Below are positions 6,243-15,120 of a DNA stretch of 50,721 nucleotides, piece after piece. Under the pieces are notes generated by a model. That model saw only the letters and a program-made list of their open reading frames with translations, had not been told where the DNA came from and ran no database searches. Origin of the DNA: JBALVT01 sp045110675 (GTDB lineage: Bacteria > Pseudomonadota > Gammaproteobacteria > Pseudomonadales > Halieaceae). Made by a program: the position numbers and the translations under genes. How positions within the stretch are numbered: position 1 is the first letter of the stretch; each line of letters opens with the position of its first letter. The stretch spans positions 1 through 50,721 of the forward strand of contig JBGCGJ010000030.1 of assembly GCA_045110675.1 (NCBI GenBank). The letters run 5' to 3'.

Positions 6243-7250
6243 ATGAGTCATATCACTTCACTCTATGTCCATAAGATTTTAGGCCAGGTTAGCGCAGGTG
6301 TTGAAACGAAGGACCTGCTACTAAACCTGGATATCGAACCGGACCGTCCGGTTGATCCAAAGCTCATGGTGCCTTCAGACAAGTTTTACGATTTCTTCAC
6401 GATGCTGGCCGACCGTGACCCGGATGGCCTCTCCTTACCCCTGCGTGTTGGGGCGACCATGAAAAGCGACGAGTATGGCGCGTTTGGTCTGGCCTGGAAG
6501 TCTGCTCCCAATCTACGCGGCTCTTATACCAGGTCGCAACGCTACGGTCGTGTACTGGGCAGTGCTGAAACGTATACGCTTCAACAGACTGATGGTGGCT
6601 GGTTCTTCAATCTTGAAAAAGCGGGCGATGGTCGCCTCGGAATGTTGCTTTCAAATGAGGCTAGCATGTCAGCTGTTGATGTCATCAGCAAGGAGGTCAG
6701 TACAGCGGACTTCATGCCGCTTGCCGTCTTCTTCAGGCATGCACCAAGGGGGAATACCTCTGTCTATGAATCACACTTTGGCGCTCCGGTGCATTTCGAA
6801 TCTGGTCGCGACGCTCTTCTTGTTAGCGAAGACAGCATAGATATCCCCAATAAACTGGGCGATGAAACGATCGCCACGTTTTTTGATAGTCATTTGGAGC
6901 AGGAGCTGGCTTCACTCACCAATGACGACGGTTTGGAAAATCAGGTACGCCGCGAAATTACCAGCGTCCTTAGTGAGGGCGTGCCTACGTTATCGCTAAT
7001 CGCGTCGAAATTAGGGCTGGGGACCCGAACGTTGCAGAGACGTTTGTCTGACGGCGGGCACTCATTTCAAAGCGTGGTTGACATGGCCCGTAAAGACCTT
7101 GCCCAAAGGTTGTTGCGAGAATCTCAATATACTCTGGCCGAAGTTGCTTTTCTGACAGGATTTTCTGAGCAGAGCGCTTTCAGCAGAGCATTTAAGCGCT
7201 GGGCTGGTCAGACTCCCAGATCCTACCGAGTAGGCTCCACCCAAGGCTAG
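6243..7250 (+). CDS. AraC-family transcriptional regulator (OruR/arabinose-binding-like N-domain)
   Basis: 335 aa with a typical two-part layout. Residues ~15-190 form the AraC-type ligand-binding region found in OruR/VirS-like activators. Residues ~235-330 hold two helix-turn-helix motifs (IASKLGLGTRTLQRRL and LAEVAFLTGFSEQSAFSRAF, then RWAGQTPRSYR). It probably controls neighbouring genes, most plausibly the NmrA/DUF4345/DUF1772 group that starts 107 bases downstream on the same strand. The ATG lies behind a T-run without a visible Shine-Dalgarno sequence, which may mean a leaderless or weakly translated message. Confidence 0.87.
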   Translation: MSHITSLYVHKILGQVSAGVETKDLLLNLDIEPDRPVDPKLMVPSDKFYDFFTMLADRDPDGLSLPLRVGATMKSDEYGAFGLAWKSAPNLRGSYTRSQRYGRVLGSAETYTLQQTDGGWFFNLEKAGDGRLGMLLSNEASMSAVDVISKEVSTADFMPLAVFFRHAPRGNTSVYESHFGAPVHFESGRDALLVSEDSIDIPNKLGDETIATFFDSHLEQELASLTNDDGLENQVRREITSVLSEGVPTLSLIASKLGLGTRTLQRRLSDGGHSFQSVVDMARKDLAQRLLRESQYTLAEVAFLTGFSEQSAFSRAFKRWAGQTPRSYRVGSTQG

Positions 7251-7356
7251 CGCTCGTTCTTGACACGATCTATCAAACCTTTGGCATCCGCGGTCAAGAT
7301 TCGTGGGCACCCATCCTATAAATTTTGATTTGTGAAATCCAAACAGGAGCAAATCA

Positions 7357-8202
7357 ATGAACTTCATTCCCAAACAAGAAAATATCACTTTGGTGCTCGG
7401 AGGCACTGGAAAAACAGGGCGCCGTGTTGCCGAACGATTAACGGCCAGAGGCCACAATGTCCGTATCGGATCGCGTTCCGCGGTCCCGTCATTTGACTGG
7501 AACAATGAGAAGAGCTGGGAAGCGTGCCTGCGGGGCGTGACTGCAGCTTACATCACCTATGCGCCTGACCTGGCTATGCCAGGTGCGTCTGACGCTATTG
7601 CGGCCTTTGTCGATCTGGCCAAACAGCGCAGTATCAAACGGCTGGTCTTGCTGTCGGGTCGCGGAGAGAAAGAAGCACAGGTGTGTGAACGCATTGTTCA
7701 GGACAGTGGTCTGGAATGGACGATCGTCAGAGCCAGTTGGTTCAATCAGAATTTCTCCGAAGGTGCTTTTATCGACATGGTGATGACCGGCGCAATTACC
7801 CTGCCAGCAGGCAATCAGGTAGAACCCTTTGTAGATGTTGAAGACATCGCCGATGTGGCCGCTGCCGCTTTTACAGAAGATCACCACACTGGACAAATCT
7901 ATGAGGTGACCGGCCCTCGATTGATGACCATTGCCGATGTGGCGGCCGACCTGTCCCGTTCAACGGGCCGTGAGATCACTTACGTCGATGTGCCCCACGA
8001 TGCCTTCGTATCAGAAGTCGCCAACTCTGGCGCGCCTAAGGACGTCGTCTGGATGCTTGACTACCTTTTCTCTACCGTTCTCGATGGCCGCAACGCGCAT
8101 TTGAGTGACGGCGTTCAGCGCGCCCTTGGCCGCCCCCCTAAGGACTTTGCAGATTATGCACTCGATTTGGCGACAACTGATGTATGGAGAAAGGCAATAT
8201 GA
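7357..8202 (+). CDS. NmrA-like NAD(P)-binding atypical SDR
   Basis: 281 aa with an N-terminal Rossmann motif VLGGTGKTGRRVAERL (G-x-x-G-x-x-G) and RIGSRS as NADP-preferring loop. The body resembles NmrA/YtfG-type NAD(P)H-binding proteins: LVLLSGRGE, then EWTIVRASWFNQNF. Proteins of this group are quinone reductases, redox sensors or uncharacterised epimerase-like enzymes, and no YxxxK dyad in the classic position is obvious. A good SD (CAGGAG) precedes the ATG. Its TGA overlaps the next ATG (ATGA), so the two genes are translationally coupled. Confidence 0.82.
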   Translation: MNFIPKQENITLVLGGTGKTGRRVAERLTARGHNVRIGSRSAVPSFDWNNEKSWEACLRGVTAAYITYAPDLAMPGASDAIAAFVDLAKQRSIKRLVLLSGRGEKEAQVCERIVQDSGLEWTIVRASWFNQNFSEGAFIDMVMTGAITLPAGNQVEPFVDVEDIADVAAAAFTEDHHTGQIYEVTGPRLMTIADVAADLSRSTGREITYVDVPHDAFVSEVANSGAPKDVVWMLDYLFSTVLDGRNAHLSDGVQRALGRPPKDFADYALDLATTDVWRKAI

Positions 8203-8633
8203 GGCGAGTCATCACTAGAACTGCCCTTGCAGGCTCAGGCGTAACCCTTGGACTGATTGGTGGCGCACTCATGTTCGCGCCCAGAAAATTTTTGCAGATG
8301 AGTCATGTTTTTGTGGAACCTGATCCTGGCTTAATGTCCGAATTGACAGCTCCCAGCGGTGTTTTGTTAATAACTAGTGCCCTCCTGCTGCTCGGTGCTG
8401 TCAAATTGCGTTTTGCCAATCTCGCGCTGTTAGTTGGGGCGCTGGTCTATGGAAGTTATGGGGCCGGGCGTCTTGTGAGCATGGCGCTTCATGGAGTCCC
8501 GTCGGAGTCGCTGATTGCCGCGACCACAATCGAATTGGGTATCGCAGTACTACTTATTGCGATCTGGTTAAGCGCGGGACTATTACAGCGGCGGGACATA
8601 GATGGCACGCTGTTTAATCGGCTTGTCACGTGA
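8199..8633 (+). CDS. DUF4345-like membrane protein
   Basis: 144 aa with the start taken at ATG 8199, which overlaps the previous stop as ATGA. An in-frame ATG at 8184 would add five residues. The protein has about four hydrophobic helices (residues ~8-25, 50-68, 72-92 and 108-128). The segment ALVYGSYGAGRLVSMALHG matches the conserved YGSYGxGRLxS region of DUF4345 proteins. The function is unknown. Its position between an NmrA-like reductase and a DUF1772 protein is a grouping seen in several proteobacteria. Confidence 0.72.
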   Translation: MRRVITRTALAGSGVTLGLIGGALMFAPRKFLQMSHVFVEPDPGLMSELTAPSGVLLITSALLLLGAVKLRFANLALLVGALVYGSYGAGRLVSMALHGVPSESLIAATTIELGIAVLLIAIWLSAGLLQRRDIDGTLFNRLVT

Positions 8634-8728
8634 TCAAGACGACGGTAGGCCATCGCAATCTACACCGCCGTTTGCATCGGAAGCTAACTGCGCACGTTTT
8701 AACTTAAGTCATCTAGGAGACGAAAAAA

Positions 8729-9232
8729 ATGACATACCAATGGACACTTTACTTCTGTCTTTTCCTGGCACTCTGGAGCGCTGTAATCGGAGGTGTGTTT
8801 TCCGCCTTTTCCGAATTCATTATGGCAGGACTGCTCCGAGCTGCGCCTGCTGGCGGCATCGAGTCGATGCAACATATCAACCGGACCGTTATCAAAACCC
8901 AATTCGTTGCCGGTATTTTCTCTATTGCGGTCTTCTCGGTGCTGTTCGCGATTTACGCTCTGATGGTGTTCGACGGTGCCGCTCCTGCCACTCTCATTCT
9001 TGCACCTATAGTCTATCTTCCAAGTGTCTTCCTGATGACCGTGTTTGGCAATGTGCCAATGAACAAGGCGCTCGAACGCCTCGATCACAACTCTACTGAG
9101 GCGCAGACCTATTGGTTCGAATACGGGCGCGTGTGGACACGACTTAATCATGTGCGATCTGTAGGTAGTATTCTCACCGCTGGTCTCTACGTGTTCGCAG
9201 CTGTCACCCTCATTGCCAGTGGACAGGTTTGA
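8729..9232 (+). CDS. DUF1772 (anthrone-oxygenase-like) membrane protein
   Basis: 167 aa with four predicted membrane helices and the family signatures GGVFSAFSEFIM at the start, GIESMQHINRTVIK near residue 45, GNVPMNKALERLD near 108 and WTRLNHVRSVGS near 135. DUF1772 contains fungal anthrone oxygenases; most bacterial members are uncharacterised. A strong SD (TAGGAGACG) precedes the ATG. The gene is about 95 bases after the DUF4345 gene and probably in the same operon. Confidence 0.82.
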   Translation: MTYQWTLYFCLFLALWSAVIGGVFSAFSEFIMAGLLRAAPAGGIESMQHINRTVIKTQFVAGIFSIAVFSVLFAIYALMVFDGAAPATLILAPIVYLPSVFLMTVFGNVPMNKALERLDHNSTEAQTYWFEYGRVWTRLNHVRSVGSILTAGLYVFAAVTLIASGQV

Positions 9233-9257
9233 CAATGACAGAACAGGGTAGCTTGAA

Positions 9258-10010
9258 ATGACTAGAATTCTTTTATCGATACTAGGGGTGCTCGCAGTGA
9301 TAGTCGCATGGGTAGTGGTTGTATTTGTTGGCGTCAGCGAGGGCCGAGGCAAATCCGCATTGACGTCTTCGGATACTCCCGCCGATTTTGTAGAGGCTGC
9401 TCGACAGATCGTTGAAGCTGAGCACAGGGGTAATCTAAGCATGCTCGTCTTGGAAGCCGGTAAGGTCTCAGGAGCCTATCATTTCTCCATTGGTGAGCCT
9501 GTTGATCAAGCCTCGGTTTTCCAGGTTGCTTCTATGAGTAAGTGGATCACCGCTTGGGGTGTGATGGCGCTGGTAGAGGCTGAAGTCATCGACCTGGACA
9601 GACCAGTGTCAGACTACGTCAGTCGCTGGCAATTGCCTGAAAATTAATACGACAGCTCGGGTGTAACAGTCCGCCGACTTCTCAGTCACACAGCCGGGTT
9701 GGGTGACGGTCTTGGCTATGACGGTTTTGAAAATGCTAAAGATGTCCAAACGCTTGAAGCGTCCCTCATTCGCGCGTTTGATGCTTCGCTCAGTAATGAC
9801 GGCATCGTAATTCTCTCAACAGGTAAGGAAACACTTGCGACGGAAATTGCTGGCGAGTGGGTATTTTGGAAGACAGGTAATATAGATAGTCTGCTGTTCC
9901 TGATGTCCCTGAGCACAATGCTTCTGTGGATGGCTGCGGGTTCGATCCTGATTATGGGCCTGATCCTGACGATCATAGCTGTCAAGCGTCACCAAAAATT
10001 ACATATATAA
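9258..10010 (+). pseudogene. Decayed beta-lactamase-family (serine hydrolase) gene
   Basis: The first 129 codons encode a signal/anchor helix and the start of a class C beta-lactamase-like fold, with the SxxK active site S-M-S-K inside FQVASMSKWITAWGVMAL. The frame stops at TAA (9645-9647) after LPEN. The same frame then continues with VTVRRLLSHTAGLGDGLGY, the next conserved block of the family. After FENAKDVQTLEASL it jumps to the end of the catalytic domain (EWVFWKTGNID) and a C-terminal membrane helix. So there is one nonsense codon plus an internal deletion of roughly 150-200 codons that removed the YxN region. Intact relatives are about 450-500 aa. It sits last in the NmrA/DUF4345/DUF1772 group. 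Confidence 0.88.
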
Positions 10011-10023
10011 AACGAGTGTTCAT

Positions 10024-10194
10024 ATGACTTATGCATTGCCACCGATTCACCTGTTCAGTGGAAAGATCGCATCCGTTAAATCTTCGTTTGCAGGAAAGCT
10101 CCCGCAAGAAGATACCACTGTCCTTGTATCCGAAGGCGATTGGCTTGCCGCACTAATCTGTCTGACTCGCTTGCAGATTCGCAATAAAAATTAG
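10024..10194 (+). CDS. Small ORF, 56 aa, uncertain
   Basis: ATG 10024 to TAG 10192-10194, starting 13 bases after the decayed beta-lactamase gene. The start reads MTYALPPIHLF. I recognise no domain, signal peptide or membrane segment, and there is no clear SD. It may be a remnant of a longer gene or a chance ORF. Confidence 0.25.
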   Translation: MTYALPPIHLFSGKIASVKSSFAGKLPQEDTTVLVSEGDWLAALICLTRLQIRNKN

Positions 10195-10286
10195 ATTGCC
10201 AAAAAAACCTGAACTGAACGCTCTGTTAGCGTTCCTATTTATTGTACGGGAGTGAAACGAAACCATACAACAGGTAGGGAGCTATT

Positions 10287-10706
10287 GTGAAAACCTTGTG
10301 TAAAACGATTTCTAACATCGCATTCATTACCCTGGTCGGAGCATCGGGGGTGAGCCACGCCAACTCCGATCAGGTCGACTTTGCAATCTTAGCTGCGTAC
10401 GATTCAGGAGCCTATGCTGAGGAATACACGAGTGATGCTTTCCAAGCAGTACCCGTGACTTATTCTAGAAAGTACAAGCGCAGTGGATATTCGTATGGTC
10501 GCAAATCCTATAATCGATATTCTTACAAGCCCAGGGGGTACTATCGCAATCGCGGCTACCGTTCGGATTACTATTATGGAAAGCGCTCTTACCACCGAAA
10601 ACAATACCGCGGTCACAATCGATACTATGGCCACAGCCGGTACTATGGTTACAACCGGGACTATGGATACAATCGTTATAGGAGCCATGGTCGCTCTGGT
10701 TACTAG
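10287..10706 (+). CDS. Secreted Tyr/Arg/Gly-rich low-complexity protein
   Basis: A 139-aa protein starting at GTG with a good SD (AGGGAG). It has a Sec signal peptide of about 25 residues (ISNIAFITLVGASGVSHA, cleavage after SHA) and a short acidic linker. From about residue 60 it has a long tract built of YGR, YNR, RGYY and YGYNR units with almost no acidic residues. The tract is strongly basic and aromatic and probably disordered. Such composition could suit binding to envelope polymers, nucleic acid or metal, but none of these is shown. The flanking genes give no functional hint. Confidence 0.72.
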   Translation: MKTLCKTISNIAFITLVGASGVSHANSDQVDFAILAAYDSGAYAEEYTSDAFQAVPVTYSRKYKRSGYSYGRKSYNRYSYKPRGYYRNRGYRSDYYYGKRSYHRKQYRGHNRYYGHSRYYGYNRDYGYNRYRSHGRSGY

Positions 10707-10853
10707 TGATCTGCAGGCGTCGAGACTAGCTTTGCTTAACGCGGGCGAAGTATCTTAAGCCGTATAGTGTAAATTCAGTCATACTTGCAGTGCTGCGGTA
10801 ATAGATAGTTTGCAACATAGATAGCGTGCGTATTGCTAAGGGTAATTTAATTT

Positions 10854-11300
10854 ATGGCCATGCGATTTACTCGAGTACATTTCACCACGATGCTTCTGGG
10901 CACAATTCTCTTCCTCACGGCTTGCGCTGAAAGGGATGATGAAACGCAAATCGCCGAGAATATTGCCAGCATTCAAGCAGCCGTTGAGGAGAAGGACTTT
11001 TCAGTAATAGAGAAGTTCCTGCACAGTAGCTTTACTGCGAATGAACGAATGGACAAGGAAGAGGTGGGGCGGCTTCTGAAATTCTATAGCCTGCAACACA
11101 AAAAACTAAGCGTCACCATTGTTGGGAGCAATACCACGCTGCATGCGAATCTCTTGGGTCGAGCGGACTCCGTTGTCTCAGTGATTGCAACCGGGTCCTC
11201 CGGCTTATTGCCAGCGGACGGAAGTCTTCGAAAAGTTGATGTCGAGTGGATAAAAACTTCAGGGGACTGGTTGGTGCTAAACACCAGTTGGCGACACTAA
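10854..11300 (+). CDS. Lipoprotein with NTF2-like fold, function unknown
   Basis: 148 aa. The N-terminal signal ends in the lipobox LTAC (Cys 24), so it should be lipidated and membrane anchored. The mature part begins with a helix (IAENIASIQAAVEEKDFSVIEKFL) and then strand-rich segments ending VEWIKTSGDWLVLNTSW. This is the layout of NTF2-like/SnoaL-like proteins, which may bind small ligands. No catalytic residues can be assigned. It stands alone, with its 3' end facing the minus-strand DUF3604 gene. Confidence 0.7.
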   Translation: MAMRFTRVHFTTMLLGTILFLTACAERDDETQIAENIASIQAAVEEKDFSVIEKFLHSSFTANERMDKEEVGRLLKFYSLQHKKLSVTIVGSNTTLHANLLGRADSVVSVIATGSSGLLPADGSLRKVDVEWIKTSGDWLVLNTSWRH

Positions 11301-11422
11301 ATACGGCATTAAATGATTCCCACCTCGCTGAAAAATCGCAGTAGCGTGGTCGACTGACCAATAGATAGTCAATTAGCTGTTGCTACTTTGCTGGGTTGAA
11401 TTGATACCTGGGTCTGAGTCGA

Positions 11423-13450
11423 TCAGTTTTTGAGATTAAGCCAGATGGGGCTGGTCCACGCCCGTTCGCGGATGGTAGCGGGAACGCGGGGGTCGGGTTC
11501 TCTTCCCAAACGGATTGCGTCGTAGCTTGACCACCGGCAGGTTGGGTTCATCAACACGCGAACGTAATAGAATGCGTTCTGTGCAGGGTCGAAGTCGGGG
11601 TCGTGCCACAGCGTTCTCAGTTCATTGGCACCGGAGTCTGTGCTGAAACCGCAAGTTTTCAGATCAACACTGGCACCGTTATCGGGGCAGCGGCCGTTCG
11701 CAGGGTCTACGCTTAGCCCATCGGCGCAGGCAATGTCGACGACCCTTTCCTGGGTTTGACCCTGAGTGTCGATCCAGCCTTTAATTATTTGCACTCGCTG
11801 CAAGGGCGCGTCCATTGGGTCGCGTGTCGCCCAGACAAAAAACCCGGGGGAATTTGTCCGGGTCGCATCGGTTCGCAGTGCGCCACCCATTGGCACACCA
11901 TCAGCGATTAACGTCGGAACGGCGTCCTGGTCGTTTACTACAGCCTCATCAATATCCCAACCTGCGTAGAAGCGCAGGGCCATCCGCGGTCCGGATGTGG
12001 CGTAAGTTTCACGGCGCGCGAGGGCATCAAAAATCGCTTCGCGGGTATTTTCAGGAGCCCACACCGCAGCCAGACCGCCCGAGGTGTGAAATTTAATCGT
12101 CGTTTTATAGGCCGCTGTTTCCTCGGTCGGTCTCAGGCGCCTGGTCGCAGAGGAGGTGATCGCACCCGCTGTGCCGGGAAAGTCCCATTCTTCTGCATCG
12201 CCTGGGTTGGAGTTATGGCTGTCGGTGGCAGCGATAAATCCGGTCTGCATTGGATTAAATCCAAATTCCTTTTCAAGCTCCAGTCCCACCTTCAACCCCT
12301 GGCGCACGAACCCTGTTTCGAAGGCGCAGCCCGTGGTTTCCCCCGGCTGGCAGGGATCGAACACTTGTTCAAAAGCACATTCTTCATCCGTGGCACCCAC
12401 CCCTAGTGCACATTCCTGGGCACCCTTGATCTGAAATATCTCAGCCAATGGCTCGCGCTTCTTGCGCAAGCGCCATTCGGACTCGTTGTATTCCCGTCCA
12501 TCCCAGGTGAATCGCGAATACATCAGGCCCCATGCCTTGTTGGGGTTGTGCGGTATCGTTAGGAAGTCGCAATCATCGACGCAAGTGGCTTCAAGCCCCT
12601 CCCATAGCTCAATGGCGTTCGACACATTCAAGCTCGAAAGGGCGCGTTTAGGCACGGTGCTGGAACGGAAAATAACATTGCGGTGGTGCTTACCCTTATC
12701 GGGTAGGCCTGGGGAATACTCATAGCCAATCAACGTGGTCAATTTGCCGGGTTCATTGTATGTGTTGGCGAGATCGCTATAGCGAGCCCAATCCTTAACG
12801 GCGTTTTCATGGCAACGCTTGGCTGCACCTTCGCCCACTCTGCAGGTGGGGAAAGCACCGGGTTTGAGGGGGGAGCGTGTTTTGCGTTGGTAGACGCCAG
12901 CGGGTTTTGATGGGTCGCCCGGGGATGCTGTGCCGCGAACCGCCCTGGTCAGGGTTTGAAAAATCACAGGGTTGGGTTCATTGGCCAGCCAGCAGGCTGC
13001 CCGCTCGCCAAGCGAGAGGTCAAGGCCATCGCAATGGGTGCGGGTGCCGAAGCCTTCTGCGTGGTCGGTGATCGCCACAAAGTCCAGCGGGCGACTGAGT
13101 TGCATTATCTCGCCGCTGGGGCTGGCGAGTGGCTCGCCTTTGGCAAACCGATAGGCATCTTCAATTCCCAGCGTGGTGCCAAAAAGTGTTGCGTCGAAAC
13201 TTTCGCTGGTATGTAAATGCAATTCGCCCCAATACAAGTTCATGTTGGGGTTGGGTGCTGCCTGGTAAACCGCAGCATGAGGAGCGGGCAATTTTATCTT
13301 GCTGTCGTCTTGTAAGGCGTAGTCGCGGGCAGCGGTATCCGGCCCGTTTTTTTCAGCGGATTCCTGTAGAGGCATCAGCACTTTGATCCAGACAAAACCA
13401 ACGACCGCAAGCAGCAGGATAGCGAGTGCTAAACCGGTTTTTTTAAGCAT
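11423..13450 (-). CDS. DUF3604 family protein (PHP-like putative metal hydrolase), membrane anchored
   Basis: 675 aa. One N-terminal membrane helix (residues ~6-24) tethers it with the catalytic part outside the cytoplasm. Family landmarks are YWGELHLHTSESFDA near residue 73 (HxH metal motif), FVAITDHAEGFG near 125, GYEYSP near 243, FLTIPHNPN near 297 and FIAATDSHNSNPG near 409. These resemble the metal ligands of PHP/amidohydrolase-type enzymes. DUF3604 proteins are large and common in marine gammaproteobacteria; their substrates are not known to me. The gene is monocistronic on the minus strand, and a carotenoid oxygenase lies upstream on the same strand. Confidence 0.85.
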   Translation of the reverse strand: MLKKTGLALAILLLAVVGFVWIKVLMPLQESAEKNGPDTAARDYALQDDSKIKLPAPHAAVYQAAPNPNMNLYWGELHLHTSESFDATLFGTTLGIEDAYRFAKGEPLASPSGEIMQLSRPLDFVAITDHAEGFGTRTHCDGLDLSLGERAACWLANEPNPVIFQTLTRAVRGTASPGDPSKPAGVYQRKTRSPLKPGAFPTCRVGEGAAKRCHENAVKDWARYSDLANTYNEPGKLTTLIGYEYSPGLPDKGKHHRNVIFRSSTVPKRALSSLNVSNAIELWEGLEATCVDDCDFLTIPHNPNKAWGLMYSRFTWDGREYNESEWRLRKKREPLAEIFQIKGAQECALGVGATDEECAFEQVFDPCQPGETTGCAFETGFVRQGLKVGLELEKEFGFNPMQTGFIAATDSHNSNPGDAEEWDFPGTAGAITSSATRRLRPTEETAAYKTTIKFHTSGGLAAVWAPENTREAIFDALARRETYATSGPRMALRFYAGWDIDEAVVNDQDAVPTLIADGVPMGGALRTDATRTNSPGFFVWATRDPMDAPLQRVQIIKGWIDTQGQTQERVVDIACADGLSVDPANGRCPDNGASVDLKTCGFSTDSGANELRTLWHDPDFDPAQNAFYYVRVLMNPTCRWSSYDAIRLGREPDPRVPATIRERAWTSPIWLNLKN

Positions 13451-13599
13451 GTTGTGCTTCCTGGTAATCGTGGTCTGTCCTCTTCAGAACACTTCCGCGC
13501 ATTGAATGTCGCGATAGCTGTGGGGAGAGGACAGGCAGGAAGCATATTCGGCCAATTTAAGTATTCCGCTGCGAAAAATGCAGTGTGCTGTCCCCGCTA

Positions 13600-14919
13600 T
13601 TAGTAACCATCGGGTACCCAGTTCCCATGAAACCCTGCGGGCACTCTCACGGGCAATTGAATACGCGCGATAGGGTCTGCTTCGAAGTTTCTTGAATCGA
13701 CGATAACAACTTCACTTTGATTGAGTTCAGGTTGGAAGACGTAGCTGAGTACCCAGCCGTCATCCTCAGCCGTTCCATCAGGATCCTTCACGAACACGGG
13801 CTCACTGCCTTGCCCACCATGGAGGGGGTGAAACTCTGAACTATCTCTATCCAGGTCGTATTTAATATACCCTTCGGCCACCGGTAGCTTGGGTGCAAAA
13901 GCCGCGCAGTAACCAAATTGGTTCTTCAGGCCGACCACGGTGTCACACACGCGAGGGAAATCAACGACACGATCATCCAACTGGGTTTCAGTGACAGTGC
14001 CTTTGGTTTGGTCTATCACCCATCGATATAGTATCGGCGGTGCCTCTGAGCCTGGCTTCATGACGTCATCCATACGACAAACATCAAGCACAATCTTGTC
14101 ACCGTCCTCGTAAGCGTTAAGTGGATGGAAGACGTAACAGGGGTTAATTTCATACCAGGTGACATCTGCATCGCTACCATTGCGAGGCATAACGCCAAGA
14201 CGAGCGCCGTAGCTTTCATCCCAAACGATCGGGAGTCCATTCTCAGCCATGCCCTCGAAATTCCACACCGCAGGCAGGTCCATAAATACCACATGATTCC
14301 GAGTGATATTAAAGTCATGAATCATGGTGGCCGCTTTGACCGTAATGGGTTCGGCCTGAAGTAGCTCTCCCGTTGCAGAGATTCGGAGGTAAGTCAGGTA
14401 CGGTTCAGCCATGCCGTAGGCAAATGCCATCAGCTCGCCAGTTTCGGCGCAGGTTTTAGGATGGGCTGTCATCGGACAATTCAATTTGCCGTTGTAGTTA
14501 TTGGGACCAATGGTCTCCAACTCGTCTGAAACAACAAAGGGCCAGTGACCTTCTTCGAGAGCCATGATTTTCCCAGCGTGATGGACCACGTGGGTATTCG
14601 CTGTGGACATGGACATGTCGCCCAGCGCGTCTAAGACGTTGGCATCGGGGTTGAGATAAAGCGGCGTTTTTATATATCGATTGCGATACCAATTGGCCTT
14701 GCCGTCCTGAATCTCGACACCGTGCAGCATGCCGTTGCCCAGGAACCAGTGATCGGACCAACCGGACTGCGGGTTGGCCCCGTTGCGAAGTAAGCGACCG
14801 TTTAACGCTCGCGGAATTTCGCCCGTCACTTTCAGCTTGGTCTCTGTGACCTCCTCAAATACAGGTGCGAAATTATCGCTTAGCCAAAACGGTTTATGTT
14901 CGGTAGCAGCTTCACCCAT
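13600..14919 (-). CDS. Carotenoid-oxygenase family dioxygenase (copy A)
   Basis: 439 aa, close to the family norm of about 450-490. The four iron-binding histidines can be placed: TAHPKT near residue 153, MIHDFN near 199, CYVFHPLNAYE near 263 and the C-terminal GFHGNW near 430. The beta-propeller enzymes of this family cleave carbon-carbon double bonds of carotenoids, apocarotenoids, stilbenes or lignostilbenes with non-haem Fe(II) and O2. There is no signal peptide, so it should be cytosolic. A second, clearly divergent member lies at 18001-19413. Proximity to an exported cupin and an FAD oxidoreductase remnant suggests a former aromatic or isoprenoid catabolic locus. Confidence 0.87.
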   Translation of the reverse strand: MGEAATEHKPFWLSDNFAPVFEEVTETKLKVTGEIPRALNGRLLRNGANPQSGWSDHWFLGNGMLHGVEIQDGKANWYRNRYIKTPLYLNPDANVLDALGDMSMSTANTHVVHHAGKIMALEEGHWPFVVSDELETIGPNNYNGKLNCPMTAHPKTCAETGELMAFAYGMAEPYLTYLRISATGELLQAEPITVKAATMIHDFNITRNHVVFMDLPAVWNFEGMAENGLPIVWDESYGARLGVMPRNGSDADVTWYEINPCYVFHPLNAYEDGDKIVLDVCRMDDVMKPGSEAPPILYRWVIDQTKGTVTETQLDDRVVDFPRVCDTVVGLKNQFGYCAAFAPKLPVAEGYIKYDLDRDSSEFHPLHGGQGSEPVFVKDPDGTAEDDGWVLSYVFQPELNQSEVVIVDSRNFEADPIARIQLPVRVPAGFHGNWVPDGY

Positions 14920-15043
14920 GTGGTACTCCTCGGTTATTGATATCTCGATGATCCCAGAATTTGCCGAGTGGTGAAGTTAAGGGGGGATGCATTGATTTTC
15001 CACCTAAACGGACCATCTCGTTGAGTCTAAATATAGCTCAGGC

Positions 15044-15068
15044 TAGTCTTTTTGGGGAAGAAAGACTA
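15044..15068 (+). promoter_or_regulatory. Perfect 8-bp inverted repeat ahead of the HTH gene
   Basis: TAGTCTTT (15044-15051) and AAAGACTA (15061-15068) are exact inverted copies around a 9-base spacer. They lie about 50-75 bases before the start of the small helix-turn-helix gene and about 125 bases ahead of the divergent carotenoid oxygenase. The element could be an operator for the HTH protein or an RNA hairpin; there is no T-run after it. Confidence 0.45.
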
Positions 15069-15120
15069 CTTGGAGCAAGATTATGCCAAGGAGGGTAATG
15101 GGCCAACAAGGTGACCCCAA

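Noticed and set aside
8602..9442. Long alternative ORFs on both strands over the DUF1772 gene
   Set aside because: They conflict with the four-helix DUF1772 protein, which has a strong SD and family motifs.
9645..9647. TAA in the beta-lactamase gene as a recoding site
   Set aside because: TAA has no known Sec-like recoding in bacteria, and a second lesion (large internal deletion) shows plain decay.
10404..10688. Minus-strand hydrophobic ORF (Val/Ile-rich) opposite the Tyr/Arg/Gly-rich gene
   Set aside because: It is the antisense of TAY/CGN-rich codons, which gives Ile/Val-rich nonsense. The plus-strand frame has a start, SD and signal peptide.
10483..10690. Possible CRISPR-like or tandem DNA repeat in the Tyr/Arg/Gly-rich gene
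   Set aside because: The units are short and irregular, without unique spacers, and are explained by the repeated peptide.
11766..13386. Several plus-strand ORFs within the DUF3604 gene
   Set aside because: All are shadows of a 675-codon gene with clear family motifs; none has a recognisable product.
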